A stretch of 64,000 bases of DNA, taken from contig NW_022985195.1 of assembly GCF_010093535.1 (NCBI RefSeq), positions 628,819 to 692,818 of the forward strand, written 5' to 3'. The notes under the pieces are model-generated. The model did no database searches. It was not told the origin of the DNA and saw only the letters and a program-made list of their open reading frames with translations. Source of the stretch: Lindgomyces ingoldianus. Taxonomy: Eukaryota; Ascomycota; Dothideomycetes; Pleosporales; Lindgomycetaceae. Positions 23,461 through 33,718 of this stretch are shown here, in pieces. The stretch's first letter is position 1. Each line of letters opens with the position of its first letter. Both the position numbers and the translations under genes were made by a program.

Positions 23461-24426
23461 GATGAGGTGAGGTGAGGTAGTACAGGGTATCAACGCGCAA
23501 AGGACAAGAACCGGACGAAAAGAAGAGCAAAGAAGTCGACGGCAAGAGACGTGGGCATAAGCGCAGCAAGTAAAGAAAACAGCCTTTACTGCTCCTTCAC
23601 CTGACCGACATGGCGATGGAGGAACGTGGTGACCCAGGGACGAAGATGCGAAACAGGCAACTGTGCGCTGCTATGACGTGTCTGACAGATCCAGGTGATT
23701 CGAGGAGCACACAGAGGGTAGGTAACAGGGAGACAGGTCAGGATTAGCGGCGACGAGGGAATTGGGAGGTTTCTGAGGTTCTACAAGCGTGATACATGCA
23801 GATCTCGTCGCCTCAAAGATGGCACAGGGTGGGTCAAGCCATGGCAGGCGGGCCGACGAAGGCCAGGGAAAGTAGGGCTGAAAGAAGGAGCGGACGGCGG
23901 CCAAAGGAATGCAAAAGAATAATCAGATGCTGGGTGGGAAAAAGAAAGAAGCAGATTCTCACCTCCATGGCTGGGGAGTAATAGACGTCTAAAGACGCAC
24001 GGCCAGCGGTAGTGATATGCTTTGGGCCGTGAGCCCCCTTGGCCCAACCCAAAACGAACCAGGACTGTCCTGAGAAACGGGACCTGGTGGCAGCTTATTT
24101 CTGTGCGGACCCTGACAGCGCCGGTTGCTGGCGGGCGACGGAAGAGAGGAGCACAGAGGCTCGCAGCAGAAGCTCTGGGCGGGAGCAGATATGAGCAGGG
24201 ATGTCCTATCCTATCTGGCTGACAGCGGCGGGATCGGCTGGGCGGCCGTGGCACGGCGCAGAAGAAGAAAACGTCTCGGTTCACGAGTCGCAGGCGCGCA
24301 GCGGGACTGCTGGGCTAGCAATGCGACAATGGGCCCATATTAATCCACAGGGAGGTGGCGGAGAGGATGTCACTGGCAGACAGTGCAGTGGATGGCGAGG
24401 GCGGAAGAGCGTGGCGGGCTTGTCGC
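23461..24426. other. Upstream region of Gtr2, no supported gene
   Basis: A GC-rich stretch where long open frames occur on both strands (for example 23781-24284 minus, 24201-24515 plus). They begin at non-ATG codons or overlap each other and read as Arg/Gly/Ser-rich noise. Probably promoter and long 5' UTR of Gtr2. Confidence 0.4.
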
Positions 24427-25185
24427 TTAGATCTTCAGGTACGACGAGCCGCTCCGTATGCTGGAATGGAGATCCCCATCCAACAAGACATTCACCACCA
24501 CGCCCAAAGTCATGATGACGCCGGTGGTGAGTGTTAGCAGCTTGTGCGACACCCGATGCGGCGAGCAGGCACCAAAGGATGTCTCCGACGCGGATCCGAG
24601 AATAATGACTCGACTTCCCTCGAAACAGCGCATGGCGCCAGAATCGTGTGCGCGCCAGGACGAATTGCTACCGGAACTGTCCGACCTGCAATCCTCGCAC
24701 AGCATCAAAAAAATTTCCTCGAGTGCCCGGGGCCAGCAGGCAGGCCACATATGCGGCCACCCACCTCCTTCGCTACCTTAACCGCGACGGCATTATCAAT
24801 ACAGGCCAGCAGATATATCATGTCGGTGCCAATAGATGCCAGCAGCTCACGCTCAATCAAACGGCCATCCCAGGGCCGGCCCGCATAAATGCAGCGGCGC
24901 AGCGTGTGGCCAGCCAAAACACCTATCATTATCACCAGTCCTATCGTGCATAGAAAGTACTTGGGTACATGGCTAGTGAACGTTGAACCAGCATGACAGT
25001 TGATCGCCATCCGTTACCGAAGTAGTATAGTGTGCCCGCCCGCCATCGTAAGCTAGCTTAACCTCCGCTTCATCAACACCTCTCTTAATGCAAGCCTCAT
25101 AATCACGAAATGCAGACAGCTTTTTCAACGCCTCCTGTGTCACACAACGACCTTCACGAGTACAATGGTGGTACATCCTGTCCAT
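24427..25185 (-). pseudogene. Possible membrane-protein gene, broken or with unusual introns
   Basis: Three minus-strand frames follow one another and read like protein. Part 1, from the ATG at 25185, gives MDRMYHHCTREGRCVTQEAL and continues to about 25010. Part 2 (about 24990-24790) contains a membrane segment YFLCTIGLVIMIGVLAG and the stretch ELLASIGTDMIYLLACIDN. Part 3 (about 24722-24427) contains LEEIFLMLCEDCRSD and a second membrane segment LLTLTTGVIMTLGVVVNVLL, ending at a TAA. A phase-0 intron from GTTAAG|gtagcg to ctcgag would join parts 2 and 3, but the acceptor is poor. No gt-ag intron I found joins parts 1 and 2 in frame: a TAG sits at the change of frame. So this is either a decayed gene or a gene whose exons I cannot place. 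Family not recognised. Confidence 0.35.
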
Positions 25186-25801
25186 GCTTGGACTCAAGTT
25201 ACTTCGTCACGTTTCTCGGTTCCGGCATCCAGGTAACAATGCAAGCGAGCCCTGCATCTAAGGCCTAGGCGGATAAATTGCAACACTACCTTCCATTTCA
25301 TATCAACATCCAAGTACCGAATCTCTCGCGACCCGTCGCCAGAACGCAGTCATACTGCTACCAGACGCATGTCAGACCAACTGCCTATCTGGATGCAGTC
25401 GACTGACAAAGAAGTGCTCCAAGCCGTCCTTCGTATCATGCAAATATCTCCAAACTGTCCAATGTCCGGTGGGTGTAATGTTGCAGCACTACAATCCCAT
25501 CTTTCCTCCCGTCCGATATCGAAATGAGCCGACTCTATAGACGACCGGTATTAGTATCTCAAGTCCCTCTCTCGAACGCCTCTCCAGCGCAGTGGATCCA
25601 GGTTCTACATGGGTGAGTTGAACCTGTCCGGCTTTCTAAGCTGGGCAGACTGCCCTTCTCCATCCCCAGCGTCCAGCATCGTCCTTGTTCCTAACCGCTC
25701 CCCCGAAGTTTCACCAGCTAGGCAATTCAAGGAATGGCGATTAACCTTGTTAGAGCTTTGCACTGGCCTCATTGCCACGTGCTATGGCACGAACTGACCC
25801 A
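25186..25801. other. Intergenic, no supported gene
   Basis: Spacer between the possible broken gene and the 3' end of the AT-hook membrane-protein gene. No coding family or repeat seen. Confidence 0.4.
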
Positions 25802-27618
25802 TTAGACACCACTAGACGCAGTCCCAGTGACCTCAGCCCCTAGAACACCAGCCCCCAGCTGTCCAAGTCCACCTATAAGAGCAAGGAATAAGGCTAGTGC
25901 TGCTGACTCTCCTCCTTGTACTACGCCTTCCGAAGTCATAGATCCGTCCGATTCTATTTGCTTGACCTCTGTAGCTGCTTGTTCGGATGGCTCATAGGAG
26001 TCTTCCATGTCTGACTCAAAATCAACTCTCGTCTTGCGCCTTGTGCTTCGCCTGAGGCTGCTCGCAGAAGATGCTGACGCCGTTCTGGTAGAGTTTGTAA
26101 GAGCTCCGTTCTTTCTAGGTCTCCCCCTGCCCCGTTTTACTGGAGATCCTGCTGGAGGCGCCTTGTCCTCGACTTTTTCGACCTTATCTTCAAATGCCAC
26201 GTGCTTTTCTGCCTTGGATGAAGCCAGAAATGAGAGGAAACTGTTCTCCAGGACATCGTCCACGTCCAGATTCCTCAAAAACGCCCAAATACAGAGGCTG
26301 ATAGAAGTGAGGAGAACATCGCTCGCTGTGACGCTGATCGCTGGGTGTCGACTAACAAACTTTAATTTCTGGACGGTATTACTTAACGCAGTAACGAATC
26401 GATTGGAGTTGTCCTGCTTTCCAACCGCATTCGTCAAAAGGTCATATGCCGAGGCCTGCTCAGAAGGAGTGTCGTTCGAAAGGCTTGTGACACCTAATTT
26501 CCAATGCAGAAGTAATGAGGTCACCCCTAGGATGTAGAACGTGATCCGATATGATCGGTGCGCGGATGCTTTAGTAGTATGCTCGTGTCCCCAGCTCGTA
26601 GGAATAATCTGCCGTAGATTAGCATATGGACATGTGCATCAAAGGTTCTCTGGAGGTACATACCTGCGGAGCAAAGGCGAGGAAGGGCGGGATAGCAAAA
26701 TACCCGAATCGCATAAGGGTGATGTCCGATCCTCTAGCCAGAAACCAAGGTAATGAGTGCAGCAGGAGAAAAGAGGCCACGATAGGCACACCATACACCG
26801 CGGATTTGGGAGTGAATAAGGTATCACGGGCAAGAGGACCATCGCTGTGCAGCGCCACTGGTGTGAAGAGCATTGCGATGAAGAAGAGGTTGAGCGCGAA
26901 TCCAAGGCTTCCGATTGTGCTTAAAGCGACAAATGACGCGATTGCTAAGGCTGGAAGGGTTCGCTTACGCCCTAAAGTATTTCAACACCTGTCAGCATTT
27001 TAGATAGCACTCAGCGCAGGAAATGACTACAGAAGTTGACAGCCGTTCGTATCTGAACCAAGATTGGTCGAAAATGTGGTCATTGGACGAAGTATCAACA
27101 TTGGGACATAAAATAGTGGGCAAACCTTCTACACCCATGAATATCGATGCGGCGACCAGGCCAACAAATTGCTGGCTTGTGTAGAGGAAGCCTTCAGGGG
27201 AGTTTACAGCTAGACCATCCGCCTCCCGAGCCAAGTCTATATCTCTTACCCAGTCACCCAAGCGCCAGCGGCTAACTCCCTCGTCGCCCGTCCCATACCA
27301 GCCGGTCCACAGACTGCCCGGGGTTTCATGGTTGCCCTTCTCGGCCCAGTCGAAGTAGGAGAGGACGCGCCAGGCGACCGCAAAGGTTGTCACGGAAGCT
27401 AAAGAAAGCAGGGCCAGGACAGAGAAGACAGCAACATTTCGGCGACGCACCGGTTCTTGGGCACGTGTAGAGCTTGGAGGGGGGAGAGCGCGCGCAGCTC
27501 GGCGGATGGTGAGGAGGATGTTGGTCGCGAGGCAGGCGACGAGCAGGACCTGTCCGGAGAAAGTTGCGAGGGGAATAGTGTTGGTGCGCGCAGTCACATC
27601 GGGATCAAGAGGAGCCAT
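25802..27618 (-). CDS. Polytopic membrane protein with AT-hook-like motif, function unknown
   Basis: Three minus-strand exons: 27618-27126, 26971-26664 and 26608-25802; 535 aa; all junctions in frame. About seven or eight hydrophobic segments can be counted, for example TFSGQVLLVACLATNILLTI, AVFSVLALLSLASVTTFAVA, LAIASFVALSTIGSLGFALN, VPIVASFLLLHSLPWFLA and YRITFYILGVTSLLLHW. After the last membrane segments comes a charged tail with KRGRGRPRKNG, a textbook AT-hook core (GRP flanked by Arg/Lys), then Ser-rich and acidic sequence and a final hydrophobic stretch ALALFLALIGGLGQLGAGVL. I do not recognise the family. Its ATG lies 261 bp from the divergent Arl3/ARFRP1 start, so the two probably share a promoter region. 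The motif could also simply be a basic cytosolic patch. Confidence 0.78.
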
Positions 27619-27878
27619 GGTGTTAGTATAAAAATGGAGCGATGCAAGGCGAGCAAATGCGCATGGCAATTGGGATGTTAATGACACTGGGAGAGGAGAG
27701 CGAGCGGCTTGTTTTGGTCTGACGCGTGAGCTTACACCTCCCCCCGCCCACGTCACTCTTCCCTGGCTCCTGCGACAGAGCTTGGCCCTCACACTAACTC
27801 CGTTTGGATTTCCTGCTATTTGACGGCTTAGTCGACCCTCTCCCCGACCATGTGAAGGGTGAATGCCTGCGCCAGACA

Positions 27879-28595
27879 ATGTACCATCTGTTCAAGTCTA
27901 TATATCTGCATGCTACCAGCAAAGAAGGTTTGTTTGGCCTAATGTGTATGCCTGCTTAACTCATATGTCTCGCAGAATATTCCATTCTCCTCCTCGGCCT
28001 CGATAACGCCGGCAAGACCACCCTGCTCGAACAGATCAAAGCTGCATATTCAGCCAATCACCCGAACCTCAAAACCGTTCCTACTGTCGGCCAGAATGTT
28101 GCAACTGTCTCCCTACCTCCTCCAAACCCGCCTGTCTACCTGAAGATCTGGGACGTCGGTGGTCAGCACTCGCTACGTGGTCTCTGGCAGTCTTATTATT
28201 CGAGCTGCCATGCCATCGTCTTCGTCATTGATAGCACCGACGTTGGCGATGCCGATATTGCTCACCTGAGTACCGACGCTGGGAGGGGGGAGGAGCATGG
28301 CAGGCTAGACGAGTGTAGACTGGTTTTAGAGTCGGTGCTCCAGAACGAAGAGGCTGAAGGTGTCCCCATTCTCGTTCTTGCGAACAAGCAGGACAGGGAG
28401 GACTGCGTTGAGGTGGTCAGGATAAAGGAAGGCTTCGTCCGGAAGGTGTTCGAGGGCGAGAAAGGAGCGAACGTGAGAGACAGTCGAGTTCTACCCTGCA
28501 GTGCGCTTACCGGAACCGGCGTCCAAGAGGCGGTGGAATGGCTGTGTAGTAGGGTGAAGTGGAATAAGGAGTCCCGTCCGCCACTAATGCGATAA
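27879..28595 (+). CDS. ARF-like GTPase Arl3/ARFRP1 homolog
   Basis: Two exons: 27879-27927 and 27976-28595; 222 aa. Start chosen at ATG giving MYHLFKSIYLHATSKE, which matches the N-terminus of yeast Arl3 and animal ARFRP1 (Met followed by an aromatic, no Gly2). Nucleotide-binding motifs are visible: GLDNAGKTT (G1), WDVGGQHSLRGLWQSYY (G3), ANKQDRED (G4) and PCSALTGTGV (G5). The protein acts at the trans-Golgi, where the N-terminally acetylated form is recruited by Sys1 and in turn recruits Arl1 and golgins. An acidic insertion (STDAGRGEEHGRLDE) follows the switch II region. It is divergent from, and 261 bp from, the AT-hook membrane-protein gene. Confidence 0.92.
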
Positions 28596-29436
28596 CGAGA
28601 ATATACCCCAAGACCGTAGTGTCGGTCTTTCCTACAAGAAACGTGCTCTAGAGCCTTGTGGAGAAGAACCCAGCACATGTCGCGGCTGTCGGCCCCTCCT
28701 TTTAATCCTAGCTCTGGCTGTATAGGAGGCTACCAGCGCGTTCGATGTGAGCAACCATTTCAGGAACGCCCAAGTCTAGGCGGTCCTTTCCTGGACGATT
28801 TTTAATCGCTGTCTTCAGCAAACGGCAACTGCCTGCTCGACACGCAACCGATATTCTAATTAATCCTATGATTTATAATGCAAATAACAAAACTCCAAAG
28901 GAAACCAGAGCAGAGCTCGTATTCCTGCCTCCGAAAACCAAACCAGGTATTTGAAATACCCTCTCACTTTCCAAATTCGTATCTCATGTAAATTTCCCTA
29001 GTCAGCTTCCTCTTTAGCAAAACGTGCTGTTACACCGAAATAATCCAATCAAATATCCCATTTCTTTTCATGCCACCCCGCAGGCCTGTTTCTTGTTGGT
29101 CATGCCACATCAGGTACCCGTGAAGGAGCAATAAGACGGCGAATGCCAAGCATCCTCGCCGACTACAGGGAGAGCATCGCCGAATCAGTCAGCTTCCATC
29201 ATCAGAACGAAACTTTCAGGCCCAAATTTAAATATCATGCTGAAGGGTAATTATTCTCTCGTTATCCAGTGATACTTTCTCGTTATCTCGCAATTTTCTC
29301 CAGCAGACTTTATCGTCGAAAATTGCCAAACCATCATTTCAACCTTGACCTCTCAGTCATAAGTTCCTACAGCAAATAGCGACCACCCAAAATTCCGCTC
29401 CTTGCCCGTATCAATTTTCCCCTCCCCGCCTTCAGC
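28596..29436. other. Intergenic, promoter of the CoADR-rhodanese gene
   Basis: No gene supported. The stretch is AT-rich around 28850-29300 and becomes CT-rich in the last 100 bases (ttccgctccttgcccgtatc, then cccctcccc), like a fungal core promoter and leader. Confidence 0.4.
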
Positions 29437-31143
29437 ATGGGCGACCAATCCCCATCCCCGCTCAACCTCGTCGTAGTTGGCGGCGTCGCAGGAGGCATGT
29501 CCTTTGCAGCCCGTGCCCGGCGTCTCTCAGAATCTGCGAGTATCACCGTCTTCGAGAAAGGGCCCTTTGTTGGCTACGCAAACTGCGGTATCCCCTATGC
29601 ACTCGGTGGCATCATTCAATCGGACGAAGCCCTCATTCTCCAAACACCAGACTCGATTAAAGCACGATACAATGTCGATATTCGTCACAGCACTGAAGTC
29701 ATTGCCATCGACAGAGAGAATAAGACCGTAGAGTATAAGACCCAAGGCCAGGAAGCTAAGAGTATGAAGTATGATAAACTAATCCTAGCCCAAGGCGCTG
29801 ATGCCTTCCGCCCTCCTATTTCAGGCTCTAATGCTCCAAATGTCTTTACTTTGCAAACCATACCGGACATGACGGCTATAAAATCCTACGTAGCCGCACA
29901 TTGCTCTAAATCTGTCGCCGTCATTGGTGGTGGATTCATCGGTCTCGAAGCCGCGGAATCACTCCATGCATTAGGGATGAAGGTCTCGATTGTCGAGTAC
30001 ATGCCTCATGTTTTTCCGCCTGTGGACCAGGATATCGCCGAGCCTATACATGCCGAGATCCGCCGAAATAACGTGGATTTGCACCTCAATGCTCGGGTCA
30101 AGGAAATTGTGGCTCCGATTGAAGCCGAAGGGACTGGGAATGGGAGCAGTCACGTCCTCTTGGAGTCCGGAGAAAAGGTGCCTGGGGATATTATCTTGCT
30201 TGTCGTGGGCGTGCGTCCGCGTATCACGCTTGCAAAAACCGCAGGCCTTGAGATAAGTCGATTTGGCATCGTTACGAATGCACAGATGCAGAGCACGACG
30301 GACCCAGATATCTACGCAGTAGGCGACATGGCGGAAACAACCAATAGCATCACCTTATTGCCACAAAACCTCGCTCTCGCAGGCCCAGCAAACCGGCAGG
30401 GCCGCCTCGCAGCCGACCATATCTTCGGTCGAGATGTGAGCTACAGAGGGAATGTGGGGACATCTGTATGCCAAATCTTCGGCATTAACGTCGGGCTCGT
30501 AGGGCCCTCTATCACATCCCTCCATTCACAAAGCCCCAATCTCGACCCCGAGTACGTAACCGTGCATCCGCCAAACCACGCGGCATACTATCCCGGCGCC
30601 ACACCCCTGACCCTCAAACTCGCGTTCAGTAAGCGCAATGGGAACATCCTCGGCGCGCAGATCATTGGCAAAGCAGGTGTCGACAAACGCATTGACGTCC
30701 TAGCCACAGCCATTCAAGCACGAATGACTGTCTACGATCTCGAGCACCTAGAACTCGCATATGCACCGCCATTTGGCTCCGCAAAAGACCCCGTCAATAT
30801 GGCCGGATTCGTCGCCTCTAATGTTCTGCGCGGCGACACCGAAATCATCCACCCCGAAGACTTGACCCCAGAGATTTTGGACCAGTATCAAGTCATCGAT
30901 GTACGGAGTCCGGGGGAGTTTGCAAGAGGGTATGTTAGGGGTGCGAAGCTGGCGCCTTTGAATGAGTTGAGGGGACGATTGGGGGATTTGGATAGAGAGA
31001 AGAAGGTGTTAGTGTATTGCCAAGTGGGGTATAGGGGGTATTTGGGGTATAGGATTTTGAAGCAGGAGGGGTTTAAGGTGGTGAATTTGGATGGCGGGTT
31101 TAAGGCTGTGAGCCAGGGAGGTTTTGGGTTGTTGGTTGGGTAG
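29437..31143 (+). CDS. CoA-disulfide reductase-like flavoenzyme with C-terminal rhodanese domain
   Basis: A single open frame of 568 aa without introns. The N-terminal pyridine nucleotide-disulfide oxidoreductase part shows the FAD dinucleotide fold VVVGGVAGGMSFAARARR, then GYANCGIPYALGG with Cys50 at the single-cysteine active site of the CoADR group (compare bacterial SFANCGLPY). It continues with the NAD(P)H fold VAVIGGGFIGLEAAESL, the second FAD motif YAVGDMAE and the dimerisation domain. From about residue 470 a rhodanese module follows: VIDVRSPGEFARGYVRGAKL and the active loop CQVGYRGY with Cys528. This CoADR-RHD fusion is a bacterial architecture that reduces CoA disulfide, persulfide or polysulfide. 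Lack of introns beside intron-rich neighbours suggests transfer, though intronless fungal genes are common. No targeting peptide is obvious. Confidence 0.93.
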   Translation: MGDQSPSPLNLVVVGGVAGGMSFAARARRLSESASITVFEKGPFVGYANCGIPYALGGIIQSDEALILQTPDSIKARYNVDIRHSTEVIAIDRENKTVEYKTQGQEAKSMKYDKLILAQGADAFRPPISGSNAPNVFTLQTIPDMTAIKSYVAAHCSKSVAVIGGGFIGLEAAESLHALGMKVSIVEYMPHVFPPVDQDIAEPIHAEIRRNNVDLHLNARVKEIVAPIEAEGTGNGSSHVLLESGEKVPGDIILLVVGVRPRITLAKTAGLEISRFGIVTNAQMQSTTDPDIYAVGDMAETTNSITLLPQNLALAGPANRQGRLAADHIFGRDVSYRGNVGTSVCQIFGINVGLVGPSITSLHSQSPNLDPEYVTVHPPNHAAYYPGATPLTLKLAFSKRNGNILGAQIIGKAGVDKRIDVLATAIQARMTVYDLEHLELAYAPPFGSAKDPVNMAGFVASNVLRGDTEIIHPEDLTPEILDQYQVIDVRSPGEFARGYVRGAKLAPLNELRGRLGDLDREKKVLVYCQVGYRGYLGYRILKQEGFKVVNLDGGFKAVSQGGFGLLVG

Positions 31144-31359
31144 GTTGGAGCCGATGGACGGACAAAAGACTCGACAGCGATGGATTGGGATGCTGGATTG
31201 CATATGTATGTCTATCTGCCTCTGGGTCGACATTAATGAAGCGTGTGTATCATTACAAATTTCATATTGCTTTCTTCACTTATCCTTGATCCCATCCATC
31301 CAAGTTCAATCCCAAAGCTCTATCCAATCCGTCCCGCTAGTTCTCCCCTCCTCACAGCT

Positions 31360-33718
31360 CTAAACTCTATCTCCCGGGGTCAACCCCGCAGGCCTCCCAT
31401 CCGTAATCCCCGGGTGCGTATCATAAACCCCACTATAAACCGGAATACCATCATCCCCAATCCTAACCTTAGTACTCACAACGCTAACCTTCAACCCGGG
31501 CACCTCCTCCCTGGGCTTCTCACTCCCATCAAACAGCGTAACCCTCCAATGCAAGTTCCGCTCCAAATAACCCTCCACATCTGCCGGTTCCAAACTCGCC
31601 AATTGCCCTGCCACTATATCCTGTAGCAGCGCCGAAGTCAACGGAACAGTGCCGGTGATCACCAGTTCGGATTCTTGGTCCTGCTGGCACTTTTCACATG
31701 GCGTGTCGTCGCCGCGTCCTAGCACAGTGAAGCGGCCGACGACGTTGAATTCTGTGGGCCAGGTTTTGGGGTCCGGGTTGAAGTCACCCAGGAAGACGAA
31801 GACGCGGAATGTTTGGTTGAGGCCGTGTTTGAGGGTGCGGAGGTTAGTGATCCATTCTGTGTACATGCGGTTGGGGACAAGGTGCGCGAATTTCTCGGGC
31901 ACGTTGAGAGGGACCACGGCAGGTTTAGGAGCTGGCGCGCCGATTTGAGCTCCTGCTTTCGCCGGTGCCGGAATCGATGCTTGGGCCTGAACAGCAGCTG
32001 GAGCTGGGGCCGCAGTTGTAGCAAGAACAGGAGTTGGGGCCGCGGCGGGTTTATCCGTAGGAGGATGTTGTGGTGCGGGATTAGCACCGGCTTTTGGTAG
32101 AGAAAAGTTGGCCTCAGTAACCTTAACAGAGGGTTCTTTCGTTGGTTCCTTGTGAAGGATTTCTTGGGCTGCTTGGATCGGATGCGCGACGGCCTTCTTC
32201 GCGAAGTTCAAGCTAAGCCCAGGCTCATTGGAGGCGCTAACATTGGCAACAGAGGCAGTGGCAACAGGAGTTTGTTTAGAAGCCGCAGCGGTCGAAGCCT
32301 CTTTTGGAGGAGCTGCGCTTGCTGCAAGATTCGTAAAGAAACTGGTAATCCTGTTGGCACCGTATTGCCTCACCACCTCATTAGTGACGGCGGCTTGGTA
32401 TGCTTGATCGTTTGGATAAAGCCAGCGTTGGGTCTCCGGGTAAGCATGGCCGAAAGGTGTTGTGTATTTGACACCATTAGAGTTCCAAAACTTCGTTGCG
32501 GAAGAGTCGTACCAGGGTTTGAGATCGGTAGTGCCGCTGATGCGAGCACCAGCTGATATCGTGAAGTTAGCCTCTGCAGCTTGGCTTACTTTATCAATGA
32601 CATAGGCGTTGGGGTGCAGGGCCTGCCAAATGGCCCAGAGGCGGTCGACGTTGGTGTGGTGCATCCAGAATACGGGATCGAACGCAGATACGGCAAGAGA
32701 TCCCATGTGACCTCCTTCGCCTACCTTATCGTGGATCTCACCATGCAAGTCCTCGAGACTTCCGTAGGCGCCTGCGTCCTCATCCTCAAGCCATGCGTTG
32801 TTGCTGAAGGCATCAAAATGCGTGTACGAGAGCAGAATAAGGGATACATTAGTTCTCAAGGACTCGTTTTCGTTAGTGATGACTTGTGATACTACGCCAT
32901 TCTGTGAATTGCCGCTGCTGTCAGGGGCACGTTTGGTGTTGGGAAATTGGCGCCACTAATGGAAGTTAGAACAGGGCTGTAAGCACTGAGAATCTTCTAA
33001 CAGACGTACACGACTGTCGAGAGCGAGCTCTGTGGGAATTGCCTTGTCGTTGAAACGAAAGCTGTACAACGGGTTGTTGATCGGCTTCTCCACGCCATCG
33101 ACATCGATGACCTTGATAGTTGAAGAGCTGACCGCAGCAGGGAAAGCACTAGTACCCCTTGTGATGCGAGCAGCCCAATCCCAGTATGGCAACCTGAAGT
33201 CTTTTGCAGCTGCGAGATAACGTGTCCGCAACGGTTCGGCAAATTGCCCGGCAACCTTCTGCACGGAAGCGTATAGAGCTTGCTGGAAAATCAATCAGCA
33301 CTTTGGTCGCAGACACCGAATAGAGAATAGGTTCCTTCACTTACTTCATATAGTGCCAGATAGGGGCGGTGCCAGGTTAGAAACAAAATGGAGCTGTGCG
33401 TGCAATAGCCACCGAAGCGAGCATTTGGGTTCCCAGTGACGCCATTCCAGGCCACATATGGCTCTCCGTGAATTCCCGCCAATTGGTAGTACGAGAGCAG
33501 CTCTTTGACAGGCTTCTTCTGAAGGTCCACCAGTCCTAGTAGATAGAGATTGAACTGGTCCTTGAAATTGGCCTGTAAATCTCGAATCTCACGACGGAGT
33601 GGAAGTGAGCCTATATCATGGTAAGATTAGCTGTCGATTAGAGACAGTTCTGTGTGGACTTGCCGTTAGGGCCTAGCGTAGTAGTTATGCCAGTCGCGGT
33701 GATCCTTGGGTTTGCCAT
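31360..33718 (-). CDS. Tyrosinase (type-3 copper), long form with C-terminal domain
   Basis: Four minus-strand exons: 33718-33664, 33610-33345, 33282-33010 and 32955-31360; 729 aa. Intron 1 has a GC donor (AACG|gcaagt). CuA ligands are H66 (GIHGEP), H90 and H99 (YCTHSSILFLTWHRPYLAL). CuB ligands are H269 and H273 (LHGEIHDKV) and H298 (FDPVFWMHHTNVDRLW). LPYWDWAAR also fits. A Pro/Ala-rich linker follows, then a C-terminal domain (TEWITNLRTLKHGLNQTF, LERNLHWRVTLFDG) that in known fungal tyrosinases covers the active site until proteolysis. The N-terminus MANPRITATGITTT has no signal peptide, so the enzyme is probably intracellular. It oxidises monophenols and o-diphenols to quinones in melanin-type pathways. 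It converges on the CoADR gene with a 216 bp gap. Confidence 0.93.

Noticed and set aside
23781..24284. 167-aa minus-strand open frame upstream of Gtr2
   Set aside because: Starts at a non-ATG codon, is rich in Arg/Pro/Ser with competing frames, has no conserved motif; most likely long leader or GC-driven openness.
26007..26537. 176-aa plus-strand frame
   Set aside because: Antisense shadow of exon 3 of the AT-hook membrane-protein gene.
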